From Selenomonas sputigena (GTDB lineage Bacteria; Bacillota; Negativicutes; Selenomonadales; Selenomonadaceae): a stretch of DNA of 64,000 nt. Position numbers and translations under genes: made by a program. Each line of letters begins with the position of its first letter. Positions within the stretch are counted from its first letter, which is position 1. Below, piece after piece: positions 8,429-16,176 of the stretch. The notes beneath the pieces are model-generated. The model saw only the letters and a program-made list of their open reading frames with translations. It had not been told where the DNA came from and did no database searches. Where the stretch lies: positions 1,862,051 to 1,926,050 of the forward strand of contig NZ_CP110383.1 of the NCBI RefSeq assembly GCF_026015965.1. The letters run 5' to 3'.

Positions 8429-9007
8429 ATGGAAATCAGCAACCTCGCCTGCCCCAACTGCGGCAGTGAAAACACAGTATCCGTTCCTCTCATGTACAAG
8501 AGAGGCCACGCCACGGGAACGGCAACGCATAAGGAAATCGTCGGCTACGACGTAGAAACGACGACAACCACCTATTCAGACGGCTCGAAAAAAACAGAAG
8601 AGACCGGCCGGCATGCCGTCTACGGCGATGTCACGCGCCCAACTTACACGGTCACGGATCTTGCCCGTGAGATCGCTCCGCCGCCCGAGCCAAAGCTCAA
8701 GCAACTTGAACATGACACTATGACGGTTGGCTGCGTTTCTTTTGGTTGCCTGCTACCAATCCTGTCGCTTGTCATAAGCCTAGTGGCCTACAAATTTTCA
8801 AAGCTCTCGGGTCTGGAAAATACCTTGACCTATATCGCTGCGGCACTCGTCATTTGGAAACTCTGGAACGACCGCAGAACTACAAACAAGAAAAATCGCG
8901 CACGGAAAGAAGAATATGATCAGGCCATGGAAGAATATACGCGCCGTCTTGCGGAGTGGGAAAAACTCTTCATCTGCATGCGCTGTGGTCATATCTTTAA
9001 GCCATAG
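8429..9007 (+). CDS. Zinc-ribbon membrane protein, unknown function
   Basis: A 192-residue protein starting at the ATG after GAAAGGA (8417-8422). It opens with a zinc-knuckle CPNCGSE and closes with CMRCGHIFKP, so the four cysteines at the two ends could form one zinc ribbon or two half-sites. Two hydrophobic segments at about residues 100-140 suggest a membrane hairpin. They are followed by a basic helical stretch (RRTTNKKNRARKEEYDQAMEEY). The middle is Thr-rich (TTTTTYSDGSKKTEETGRH). I recognise no named family. It follows the CheB-like gene by 11 bases and a hairpin follows it. Confidence 0.72.
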   Translation: MEISNLACPNCGSENTVSVPLMYKRGHATGTATHKEIVGYDVETTTTTYSDGSKKTEETGRHAVYGDVTRPTYTVTDLAREIAPPPEPKLKQLEHDTMTVGCVSFGCLLPILSLVISLVAYKFSKLSGLENTLTYIAAALVIWKLWNDRRTTNKKNRARKEEYDQAMEEYTRRLAEWEKLFICMRCGHIFKP

Positions 9008-9025
9008 CCTCCTTCCGAGTAAACC

Positions 9026-9077
9026 AAAACGAGCTACTGTATGAGACATCTCCCCGTTTCATACAATAGCTCGTTTT
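9026..9077. terminator. Hairpin terminator (possibly bidirectional)
   Basis: AAAACGAGCTACTGTATGA (from 9026) is nearly the reverse complement of the stretch ending in CTCGTTTT at 9077, with one mismatch. It begins 19 bases after the zinc-ribbon gene. The helicase remnant on the other strand also ends close to it. Confidence 0.82.
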
Positions 9078-9093
9078 CTTCTCTACAAATCCC

Positions 9094-9252
9094 TTATATC
9101 TCACAAATCCCGATCCTGCGCAGATAATTATATGTTCCATCATAATATTCTGGTCTACGCGTAGCATCACTTAAGTCACCTTGCGGTATGAAAATGACCA
9201 GTCCCTGTCTCGCTCTCGTCAGAAGAACCCGATAGGCAAAATCTGATCTGCT
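9094..9252 (-). pseudogene. C-terminal remnant of a superfamily-1/DUF2075-type helicase
   Basis: On the minus strand an open stretch of about 52 codons between stops reads FAYRVLLTRARQGLVIFIPQ, then a GD- and RRPEYYDGTYNYL-containing tail, and ends IGICEI. YRVLLTRARQG is a helicase motif VI, and the tail matches the very C-terminus of DUF2075/Schlafen-like AAA proteins. There is no start codon or ribosome site, and the rest of the protein is absent. A short open frame just upstream (9253-9320) in another frame may be further decayed sequence. The remaining bases of the 9008-9348 gap hold only the hairpin at 9026-9077. Confidence 0.62.
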
Positions 9253-9348
9253 TCACATGCAAGAAAACCTTGGATTTCACTGGAATAATACGCTCTTCCC
9301 ACCTTATTTCCCCCCTGAATATCCGTCACATTCCTCCTTCGTGCCTTT

Positions 9349-9987
9349 TCACGCCCGCGCCTCGTACGGATAGACCGTGAGTGCGCCCTCCTTGTACTCG
9401 CCGATGTAGACATCCTTGAGTTCATATCCCTGCTCTCGAAGCGCCGCGTCGAGCCAGATCCGATCCTTGTCGGCAAGTTCCAAGGCTTCCTCATCTGCCT
9501 GTCCGTCGACGACGACGGGATAGCGTGCGTTCTGCTCGCCGTACTGGATGACCGTGAGCTGACCGTTCGGCTCAAGGACGGCTCGCTTGACGTCCTTGAC
9601 GAAATAGACGCCCGCCGTGCGCAGTTTCAGATGGATGTCGTGCGCGAGGAGTCCCCGCCTCATGCACTCTTCGACGTCGAGCTTGCCGCGCTCGATGATG
9701 CGCACGGGATGTCCGTCGACGAAGGATTTGACGGCGCTGCTGTTCGACTTCATGTATTTCAGGAGCAGGACGAGCATTGTCCAAGCGATGAGCACGAGGA
9801 TGAAGTCCATGAAAGAAATATTCTCGTTGTATATGACGCCGCCGATGATGCCGCCGAGAACGTAGTTCTGCACCTGATCGGTCGCGGAGCTAGGCGCGAG
9901 ATTTCCCTTGCCGAGGAGATTCATCTGCAGCACGAGGCACAGAAGCCCGAGCGCAAGTTTTGCCAAGACCAGCGAATATGTGAGCAT
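9349..9987 (-). CDS. DUF421 (YetF-like) membrane protein
   Basis: A 212-residue protein of the DUF421/YetF family. Three hydrophobic segments occupy the first 80 residues and contain the family block TDQVQNYVLGGIIGGVIYN. A cytoplasmic domain follows, with VDGHPVRIIERGKLD and RRGLLAHDIHLKLRTAGV. It ends in a predicted beta domain rich in charged residues. Function is not known for the family. It lies 12 bases after a DUF3290 gene; these two families are recurrent neighbours, which supports both calls. It is the last gene of the minus-strand cluster. Confidence 0.9.
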   Translation of the reverse strand: MLTYSLVLAKLALGLLCLVLQMNLLGKGNLAPSSATDQVQNYVLGGIIGGVIYNENISFMDFILVLIAWTMLVLLLKYMKSNSSAVKSFVDGHPVRIIERGKLDVEECMRRGLLAHDIHLKLRTAGVYFVKDVKRAVLEPNGQLTVIQYGEQNARYPVVVDGQADEEALELADKDRIWLDAALREQGYELKDVYIGEYKEGALTVYPYEARA

Positions 9988-9999
9988 TGCGCGTCCCTC

Positions 10000-10452
10000 C
10001 TAAGAATCCTTGTCAACGATCTTCACGTCACGCGTCATCAGATGCGTTTCCTCGTACTTGAAGGACGTGTAGTCGCCGTTGAACGTGATCTCGTAATACT
10101 TGCCCTCCGCTTCGACGAGAAGTCCCTGCTTGAGATGGGTGGAACTCGTGCGAATCTCCTCGGGCGGCACCTCCATCTCCTCGCCGAGATTGTGCAAAAA
10201 TCCCGCCATGCGCGAGGTCTGTTCGCGATCACTCTTCGTCTGGCTGAAGCTATTCCACTGTGCACCGCCCAGGAAGGCGACGGCGAGGAAGAGGATGACG
10301 ATGAGGTCGCGATAGCGCGTGACGAGACGGTTGCGAAAATACTTGATGATGGCAACGAGCAGCGCGAAAAGCATGAGAAAAGACACGCCGTACCGTACAG
10401 CGTCGTTGATCTGACTGTGCTGCACAATGTAAGCATAGGTATAGAACTGCAA
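10000..10452 (-). CDS. DUF3290 family membrane protein
   Basis: A 150-residue protein beginning QFYTYAYIVQHSQINDAVRY after its initiator, as DUF3290 proteins do. Two membrane segments (about residues 20-40 and 50-70) are followed by an extracytoplasmic or cytoplasmic domain ending ETHLMTRDVKIVDKDS. The start is taken as TTG at 10452 because GGGAGG (10461-10466) is spaced 8 bases from it. A longer in-frame TTG start at 10488 has no ribosome site. Pairing with the DUF421 gene suggests a joint, unknown membrane function. Confidence 0.85.
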   Translation of the reverse strand: MQFYTYAYIVQHSQINDAVRYGVSFLMLFALLVAIIKYFRNRLVTRYRDLIVILFLAVAFLGGAQWNSFSQTKSDREQTSRMAGFLHNLGEEMEVPPEEIRTSSTHLKQGLLVEAEGKYYEITFNGDYTSFKYEETHLMTRDVKIVDKDS

Positions 10453-10515
10453 GAAAAGCACCTCCCATAGTGCGGTGAGCCGCCGCAAAAAAAGAACTGC
10501 CGCGAGAGCGCAGCC

Positions 10516-11355
10516 TCAGCGCACAAAGTACGGTTTCAACAGCAATGTGAGGAAAAAGACGGCGGCGGCGACGACGACGATGCTCGCGCCCGCCGCCATG
10601 TTGCAGTAGTAAGCGAGCAAGAGTCCCGCAACGCCCGAAAGGAGCGCGATGGCAACGGAGAGCAGATGGTAGCTCTTGACGTCCTGCGCGATATTTCTCG
10701 CGGCGGCTGCGGGCAACACGAGCAGCGAGTTGATGATGAGAAGCCCGACCCACTGGATGCTGACGGCGACGACGACGGCGAGCACGGAAGCAAAAAGCCC
10801 CTCCGTGAGAAAGGCGGCGACGCCGCGGCTTCTGGCGAACGACGCGTTGATCGAGAGCACGAGAAGTGAGTTGAACACGAGCGCCCAGACGAGGACGACG
10901 GCGAGAAAGACGAAGAAGAGCGAGCCGATTTCCTCGGGCGAGATGGAAAGAAGATCACCGATCAGGTACGAGGAATATTTGTTGAAGCCGCCGCCCCGGC
11001 TCATGAGCATGAGGCCGAGCGCGATGCCCGTAGACGAGAAGACGCCGATGATCGTGTCCGTCGACGCGCTGCTGCGGTTCTTGATGTAGGTGATGAGGAG
11101 CGCGAAGACGACGGAGAAGGCAACGAGCGAGAGGAGCGGCGAGAGCCAGCCCAAGAGCACGCCGACGGCAAGCCCCGTGAAAGCGCCGTGTCCCAGAGAG
11201 TCTGAGAAGAACGCCATGCGGTTCGACACAACCATCGTGCTCAGAAGCCCGAAGAGCGGCGTCACGAGCAGCACGGCGAGAAAGGCATTCTTCATGAAGC
11301 CGTGCTGCAGCCAGTCGAAGGGCAGAGCGCCGAGAAGCGCATAGAGGATTTCCAT
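10516..11355 (-). CDS. Metal ABC transporter permease (ZnuB/MntB-like)
   Basis: A 279-residue integral membrane protein of the ABC-3 family that imports zinc or manganese. About eight hydrophobic segments are present. Diagnostic blocks are RMAFFSDSLGHGAFTGLAVG near residue 55 and STDTIIGVFSSTGIALGLML near residue 100. The ATG overlaps the stop of the ATPase gene upstream (TGATG), so they are coupled. No cluster A-I binding protein gene (znuA/mntA) is present in this cluster. Zn versus Mn cannot be decided from sequence. Confidence 0.92.
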   Translation of the reverse strand: MEILYALLGALPFDWLQHGFMKNAFLAVLLVTPLFGLLSTMVVSNRMAFFSDSLGHGAFTGLAVGVLLGWLSPLLSLVAFSVVFALLITYIKNRSSASTDTIIGVFSSTGIALGLMLMSRGGGFNKYSSYLIGDLLSISPEEIGSLFFVFLAVVLVWALVFNSLLVLSINASFARSRGVAAFLTEGLFASVLAVVVAVSIQWVGLLIINSLLVLPAAAARNIAQDVKSYHLLSVAIALLSGVAGLLLAYYCNMAAGASIVVVAAAVFFLTLLLKPYFVR

Positions 11356-12224
11356 CAGTGCCTCACCCCTTCCTTCTCCGACTCGATCTGCAGTGACTCA
11401 TTTATCAGAGCTTCATCTTGCAGCGCATCGGGCGCCGTCTCCATTTTCTGAGGCGCTGCGCCCGCGAGCATGCCGAAGATCTTCTTCGTCCGCGCATCGC
11501 CGAAGACCTCGGCAGGCGTGCCGCTCGTGACAACTTTATGGTCGAGCAGCACGACCTGGTCGGCATACTTTGCAACGAGGTTCAGATCGTGCGAAATCAG
11601 AATGATCGCCATGTCCTCTTGGGCGCGAAGCTCGGCAACGATATTGTAAAAAAGCTCCAAGCCGTTCTGATCGACGCCCGAGACAGGTTCATCGAGGAGC
11701 AGCAGGTCGGGCACGGGATCGAGCGCGAGCGCAAGAAGCACGCGCTGCAGTTCGCCGCCCGACAGTGCGCCGAGCCGCCGGTCGATGAGATGCTCGGCAT
11801 GAACGCGAGCGAGGCTCTTCAAGACGCGCGGTCTCAAAGACTTCGCGGGAAAGAGCCAGACGGGGCGGCGCGAGAGGCACGCCATGAAGATGTCCATGAC
11901 GCTCGTCGGCGAACTGACGTCGAAGCGCAGGTACTGCGGCACATAGCCGATGACGGGCTGCCCCGTGCGCCGTCCCGCAGCGTCCGCATAGGAAAGCCTC
12001 CCCTTGTGCGGCACTTCGCCGAGGATGGCGCGAAGGAGCGTCGATTTTCCCGCGCCGTTCGGCCCGATGAGCGCCGTGAGCTGTCCGCAGTGGACGTGAA
12101 GGTTCACGCCCGAAAAGATTTCCACGCGCCCAAAGGATACGGCGAAGTCTTCGATCTTCGTGCAGCAGAGATGGCCGCAGTCGTCCGCGGAACGCGCACG
12201 GTGATGCAAGATATTCTTGAACAA
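11355..12224 (-). CDS. Metal ABC transporter ATP-binding protein (ZnuC/MntA-like)
   Basis: A 289-residue ABC ATPase partnering the permease it overlaps. It has Walker A GPNGAGKST, a Q-loop around YVPQYLRFD, signature LSGGELQRVLLA, Walker B LLLLDEPVSGVD and the switch His in LISHDLN. A Cys/His-rich lead-in (CGHLCCTKIED) precedes the nucleotide-binding fold and could bind the transported metal. The TTG start at 12224 is supported by AAAGGGG at 12232-12238; an in-frame start at 12272 lacks a ribosome site. A C-terminal extension of about 45 residues after the fold is unassigned. Confidence 0.9.
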   Translation of the reverse strand: MFKNILHHRARSADDCGHLCCTKIEDFAVSFGRVEIFSGVNLHVHCGQLTALIGPNGAGKSTLLRAILGEVPHKGRLSYADAAGRRTGQPVIGYVPQYLRFDVSSPTSVMDIFMACLSRRPVWLFPAKSLRPRVLKSLARVHAEHLIDRRLGALSGGELQRVLLALALDPVPDLLLLDEPVSGVDQNGLELFYNIVAELRAQEDMAIILISHDLNLVAKYADQVVLLDHKVVTSGTPAEVFGDARTKKIFGMLAGAAPQKMETAPDALQDEALINESLQIESEKEGVRH

Positions 12225-12278
12225 GGAGACGCCCCTTTCTAAGGAAGCATAGATAAAAATGTGGGAACGCAAAAGCGC

Positions 12279-13016
12279 CTAGCGCGTCAACTGGGAGAAA
12301 GACCGATTCGCGAGCCAGAAGCAAAGGAGCGCGTAGAAAACGAGCGCACCGAAAGAAAGTGCAGACGCAGCCTCGCCGCCCGCGAGTGCACGCAGGAGCA
12401 CGCTCGTATGCGTGAGCGGCAGAAGCTCGATGAGGACGCGCACGACCTCGGGCAAAGCCTTCGTCGAGAAGAACGTGCCGCAGAGGAACGACATCGGCAG
12501 CAGGATGTATGTATTGACCTGTCCCATCTCTTCGTACGTCTCAATCTTCATCGCCGCAATGAAGCCGATCTCCGCGAAGATCACGCAGTTCAGCACGAGC
12601 ACGAGAAGAAAGAGCGGGGAAAGAGAGAGCTTCGCGCCGAAAAGGCAGGCGAGCACGACGATGATGGCAGAGGAAATGAGTCCGCGCAATACGGCCGCGA
12701 GCACCTTGCCGATGACGAAGGCCGCCGGACGGATCGGCGCGACGAGGTACTCTTCGAGGCTCTTGTGGTAAATGCGCTCGGCATGCACGGGAATCACGCT
12801 GTTGAAGCTGATGTTCATGGAATTGAGCGCGAGGATGCCCGGCACGAGGAAGTCGAGATAGGTGCCGGAAGACACCGATATGCTCCTGCCGAGACCCCAG
12901 CCGAAGGCGACGAGGTAGAGGAGCGGTGCGACCATGCGGCTCAAGATGAACTTCGCCAAGCGGCGCTTCAAGACGATCCAATCGCGCCAAAAGACCGTCC
13001 ATATATCATAGAGCAC
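12279..13016 (-). CDS. ABC-2 type exporter permease (DrrB/NodJ-like)
   Basis: A 245-residue membrane protein with six predicted segments and the ABC-2 block AERIYHKSLEEYLVAPIRPA followed by FVIGKVLAAVLRG. Such permeases pair with DrrA/NodI-type ATPases to export drugs, lipids or polysaccharide. The start is GTG immediately after the TGA of the ATPase gene upstream, with GAGGGG in the upstream gene's last codons as ribosome site. Substrate unknown. Confidence 0.9.
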   Translation of the reverse strand: MLYDIWTVFWRDWIVLKRRLAKFILSRMVAPLLYLVAFGWGLGRSISVSSGTYLDFLVPGILALNSMNISFNSVIPVHAERIYHKSLEEYLVAPIRPAAFVIGKVLAAVLRGLISSAIIVVLACLFGAKLSLSPLFLLVLVLNCVIFAEIGFIAAMKIETYEEMGQVNTYILLPMSFLCGTFFSTKALPEVVRVLIELLPLTHTSVLLRALAGGEAASALSFGALVFYALLCFWLANRSFSQLTR

Positions 13017-13883
13017 TCACAGCCCCTCCTTTCGCCCCGTCAGCTCGATGAAGGCGTCCTCCAGATTCGAGCGGCGGATGCTCGCCGCGCCGTCGAGCGC
13101 GGCGGCAAACGCGGCGGCATCTTTGCGCCCTGCGAAGTAGCGGTACTCGCGCCCCGCCTCGCCGTCCCACTCGACGACGAAATCGCCGAGCCTTTCGCGC
13201 AGGGCGGCGGGCGCATCGAGCGCCGCTAGCTTGCCGCGGTTCATGATGGCGACGCGCGCGCAGAGGCTCTCCGCCTCCTCGATGTAGTGCGTCGTCAGCA
13301 GCACCGTCACACCTTCATGCGCCATTTGCCGAATCAGCTCCCAGATGCGCCGCCGCACCTGCGGGTCGAGCGCGACCGTCGGCTCGTCGAGAAAGAGGAT
13401 GCGCGGTCGGTGCACGAGGGCGCGCGCGATGAGAAGTCTGCGCTTCATGCCGCCCGACAGACGCCGCACGGGATCGCGCCGCACGCCCTCAAGCTCGACG
13501 AAGGCGAGCAGCTCTTCTATGCGTGCGCGGCGCTCTGCCGCCCCGATATGATGCAGGCGCGCGTGCAGCTCAAGGTTCTCGCCCGCCGTCAAATCCTGGT
13601 CGAAGTTCACCTGCTGCGGCACGACGCCGATCAGCTCCTTGACCGCCGCTTCATTTCCAGCAAGCGGCCTGCCCTCGTAGAAAATTGCACCCGAAGTCGG
13701 CTGCGTGAGCATCGTCAACATGCGGATCGTCGTCGTCTTGCCCGCGCCGTTCGGCCCTAAAAGCCCGAAGATCTCCCCGCGTGCGACAGCAAAAGAAAGC
13801 CCGTCTACCGCACGCTTCACCGCTGCCTTTCCCGCAGCATCGGTATGACGAAACTCCTTGACAAGATTTTCCACGCGAACCAA
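13017..13883 (-). CDS. ABC-2 exporter ATP-binding protein (DrrA/NodI-like)
   Basis: A 288-residue ATPase with Walker A GPNGAGKTTT, Q-loop VVPQQVNFD, signature LSGGMKRRLLIARALVHRP, Walker B ILFLDEPTVALD and switch TTHYIEEAE. The C-terminal region after residue 220 is the regulatory extension typical of DrrA-type proteins. The start is TTG at 13883 with GAGGAGG (13891-13897) 7 bases before it. It is the first gene after a good minus-strand promoter and probably heads an operon running down to 9349. Confidence 0.92.
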   Translation of the reverse strand: MVRVENLVKEFRHTDAAGKAAVKRAVDGLSFAVARGEIFGLLGPNGAGKTTTIRMLTMLTQPTSGAIFYEGRPLAGNEAAVKELIGVVPQQVNFDQDLTAGENLELHARLHHIGAAERRARIEELLAFVELEGVRRDPVRRLSGGMKRRLLIARALVHRPRILFLDEPTVALDPQVRRRIWELIRQMAHEGVTVLLTTHYIEEAESLCARVAIMNRGKLAALDAPAALRERLGDFVVEWDGEAGREYRYFAGRKDAAAFAAALDGAASIRRSNLEDAFIELTGRKEGL

Positions 13884-13924
13884 GACAGCACCTCCTCAGC
13901 CTGCAACTTTTTCTCTTCGTTGGT

Positions 13925-13953
13925 AGATTACTACAGGAAGCACGTCGCGTCAA
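13925..13953 (-). promoter_or_regulatory. Promoter for the minus-strand transporter cluster
   Basis: On the minus strand a -35 TTGACG (13948-13953) and a -10 TAATCT (13925-13930) are separated by exactly 17 bases. A small dyad GTAG/CTAC (13923-13934) overlaps the -10 box and may be an operator. Transcription would start about 35 bases before the DrrA-like gene. Confidence 0.75.
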
Positions 13954-14022
13954 CCATGCGAGGAGAAAAATCACCGTCTGCCGTACTTCGTGCCGCGTCC
14001 GCTGCCAAAAATCGTATCGCAC

Positions 14023-14058
14023 GGAAAAATTTTGGCCTTTCGCTGTTTACTGTGGGTA
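14023..14058 (+). repeat. IS left inverted repeat
   Basis: The first 14 bases are identical to the right end read inward. Similarity continues through TCGCT, TTTA and TGGG blocks with scattered mismatches over about 36 bases. Confidence 0.8.
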
Positions 14059-14129
14059 ACGCTTGAAAAGCGGAATTCACTTCGGTAAAATTGTATCCAT
14101 GAAGATAGAGCGAGGAAGGCGGTCTGATC

Positions 14130-15359
14130 ATGGATGCTGTAGATTTATTTGCTGTTGCTTTGAATCTTCCATCGCCTTGGCACATATCTCAAGTGGAGTT
14201 CAAACCATCGAAAGAATCATCCTTAGAACTTCACATTTACATCGCTTTTCAACGTGGAGGACGGTTTCCTTGTCCGCAAGAACCCTGTGGAAAAAGTTTT
14301 CCTGCTTACGACACCGCACCGAGAACATGGCGGCATCTCAATTTCTTTCAATACAAGACCTACATTCATGCTGACCTTCCGCGTATTCAATGCGAAAAGC
14401 ATGGGGTGAAAACGGTACAAGTTCCTTGGGCGAGGGAGGGTTCCGGCTTCACACTTCTTTTTGAAAGCTGGATCGTAGAACTCTCAAAACATTTGCCCGT
14501 AGCCGTCATCGCTCGTATGGTGGAAGAGCATGACACAAGACTCTGGCGGTTCATCCGACATTATGTGGGAAAAGCCCGGGAAGCAGAAGATTACGCCGGA
14601 GTTACCAACATCGGTATAGATGAAACCAGCAAGAAGGGGCACAAGTACATCACGGTTGTCGCCGATCTTGCGCAGCGCAAAGTCATCTTCGTCACGGAAG
14701 GCAAGGATTCAACTACAGTTCAACGGTTTGCAGTGGACTTCGAGGCGCATAGCGGAAAATGTGAAAAAGTTCATCTTGTCACCTGCGATATGTCTCTGGG
14801 ATTTCGTAAAGGCATACGGGAAACCTTCGAAAACAGCAAAACCGTCATCGACAAATTCCATGTAATCAAGCACGCCAACGAAGCTGTGGACAAAGTGCGC
14901 AAGGCGGAAGCCAAACAGAATGTGCTGTTGAAGAACTCGAAATATTTGTGGTTGAAGAACGAGGCCAATCTGACGGAAAGCCAGCGGGCAAAAAAGGAAA
15001 CTCTTCAGAAGAAGCATCTAAAAACAGCACGCGCCTATGCCATGCGTGTTGAAATGCAGGAGATTTATGTGCAAGCGCTGAATCGTGACGATGCAGAAAA
15101 GCGTTTGAAAAAACTCTGCAGCTGGATGATGCATTCCAGGCTCGAACCCATGAAAAAGTTTTGCGGCACACTCCGCAACCATTGGGAGGAAATCCTGCAT
15201 TACTTCGAGCATCCATACACCAATGCGATTCTGGAAGGGCTGAACAGCTTGATTCAGAACATCAAGTGTCGTGCACGAGGCTTCAGAAATGACGAGTATT
15301 TCAAGACGATGATCTATTTGGGATGCGGTAAGTTGAAATTTGATATTTCATTTCCATAA
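14130..15359 (+). CDS. ISL3-family transposase
   Basis: A 409-residue DDE transposase. The N-terminal zinc-finger-like region has CPQEPCGKSF and an RIQCEKHG segment. A helix-turn-helix region precedes the catalytic core, in which NIGIDETSKKGHKYITVVAD gives the first Asp, VTCDMSLGF the second, and NAILEGLNSLIQNIKCRARG the terminal Glu. These are the ISL3 hallmarks. Length is normal for the family and no stop or frameshift interrupts it, so it may be active. The ATG follows GAGGAAGG at 14112-14119. Confidence 0.93.
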   Translation: MDAVDLFAVALNLPSPWHISQVEFKPSKESSLELHIYIAFQRGGRFPCPQEPCGKSFPAYDTAPRTWRHLNFFQYKTYIHADLPRIQCEKHGVKTVQVPWAREGSGFTLLFESWIVELSKHLPVAVIARMVEEHDTRLWRFIRHYVGKAREAEDYAGVTNIGIDETSKKGHKYITVVADLAQRKVIFVTEGKDSTTVQRFAVDFEAHSGKCEKVHLVTCDMSLGFRKGIRETFENSKTVIDKFHVIKHANEAVDKVRKAEAKQNVLLKNSKYLWLKNEANLTESQRAKKETLQKKHLKTARAYAMRVEMQEIYVQALNRDDAEKRLKKLCSWMMHSRLEPMKKFCGTLRNHWEEILHYFEHPYTNAILEGLNSLIQNIKCRARGFRNDEYFKTMIYLGCGKLKFDISFP

Positions 15360-15384
15360 AATCTGACGAAATTTTTGAAGTCTT

Positions 15385-15411
15385 GCATAAAACAGAACAT
15401 CTGTTTTATGC
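15385..15411 (+). terminator. Hairpin inside IS right end
   Basis: An 11-bp perfect stem (15385-15395 with 15401-15411) and 5-base loop stand 25 bases after the transposase stop, just inside the right inverted repeat. It probably ends the transposase transcript. Confidence 0.6.
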
Positions 15412-15413
15412 GA

Positions 15414-15450
15414 CTTCCCATACTAAATAGCGAGGAGCCAAAATTTTTCC
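15414..15450 (-). repeat. IS right inverted repeat
   Basis: The inward reading matches the left end (14023-14058) at 14 of the first 14 bases and at most later positions. Immediately outside, to about 15540, lies AT-rich sequence with the dyad CTATCGTT/AACGATAG (15478-15506), in which I see no gene. Confidence 0.8.
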
Positions 15451-15575
15451 TGCCGCACGCAAATGATACGAAAATTTCTATCGTTCCATTTTCGTGCGAA
15501 CGATAGCACGAGAAATATTTTTTCGTACCGCACGAAAACACACCGACGAAACATCCAACAGAAAAGTTCGCACAG

Positions 15576-15608
15576 AAAAGCCCTCGACGAAAATCATCGA
15601 GGGCTTTT
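15576..15608 (-). terminator. Terminator of the secreted-protein gene
   Basis: A 12-bp perfect stem (15576-15587 with 15597-15608), A- and T-flanked, lies 24 bases beyond the stop codon of the minus-strand gene. Confidence 0.82.
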
Positions 15609-15631
15609 TCAATTGTGCTTCCAGCACTTTT

Positions 15632-16102
15632 TCAATCGAAAGCGCCTACATGGATGCTCGTGATCTTTCCTGCCCCGTTGAACAGGAACTTGATGCCAAG
15701 ATTGCCATTGGATTCGCTCTGATAAAAGAAGCTCCCTTTCCCTTGACTGTCCGGCTCGCCATAGATGCGCAGCACCGTTTCCTTCGTCATGCCGACCGTG
15801 ATGCCCGCAGGTGTGGCCCAGCCGTTATTTCCCTTGCAGTCCGTGTGCACCATTGCTGCGTTGCAAAAAATGACATCCACGCTCGCTCCATAATGATATG
15901 TGTCGATCCACCCCCGCCAAAGCGGATGCTGACTCGTCGTCGACACCTTCGACGGTGCGCCGTATATGCTGCGCACATAATCCACCGACGCCCCATAAGG
16001 GATGCCGCCGAGCGACACTTCCTCATCGGGAACGGAAGCGGACGCCGCGCTCATCGTCGAAAACAATGCGACCACAGCGATTGCAGAAAAAAGTTTACGC
16101 AC
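15632..16102 (-). CDS. Secreted protein with two BamE/SmpA-like repeats
   Basis: A 156-residue exported protein. The signal peptide runs from RKLFSAIAVVALF to a likely cleavage after SAASA. The mature part holds two copies of one pattern, GGIPYGASVDYVRSIYGAPS near its start and GITVGMTKETVLRIYGEPDS later. This G-x-T/S-x-x-x-V-x-x-IYG-x-P pattern resembles the SmpA/BamE-like outer-membrane-assembly fold, but I infer this from pattern only. Two cysteines (FCNAAMVHTDC) could form a disulfide. The GTG at 16102 is chosen because AAAGGGAGAG (16111-16120) fits it. Function unknown. Confidence 0.72.
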   Translation of the reverse strand: MRKLFSAIAVVALFSTMSAASASVPDEEVSLGGIPYGASVDYVRSIYGAPSKVSTTSQHPLWRGWIDTYHYGASVDVIFCNAAMVHTDCKGNNGWATPAGITVGMTKETVLRIYGEPDSQGKGSFFYQSESNGNLGIKFLFNGAGKITSIHVGAFD

Positions 16103-16176
16103 GAGGTTCACTCTCCCTTTCAAAAATCGATTTCAGTCTGCTGAAACCCTACCTTCTTCACCCCCATCCGACGCGC

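Larger units (their letters stand above)
14023..15450 (+). mobile_element. ISL3-family insertion sequence
   Basis: About 1.43 kb bounded by imperfect inverted repeats (14023-14058 and 15414-15450), each beginning GGAAAAATTTTGGC when read inward. A single intact transposase gene fills it. The 8 bases outside each end are TATCGCAC and TGCCGCAC, 6 of 8 identical, which may be a decayed target duplication of the length ISL3 elements make. Its base composition is visibly more AT-rich than the flanking genes, consistent with acquisition. Confidence 0.87.
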
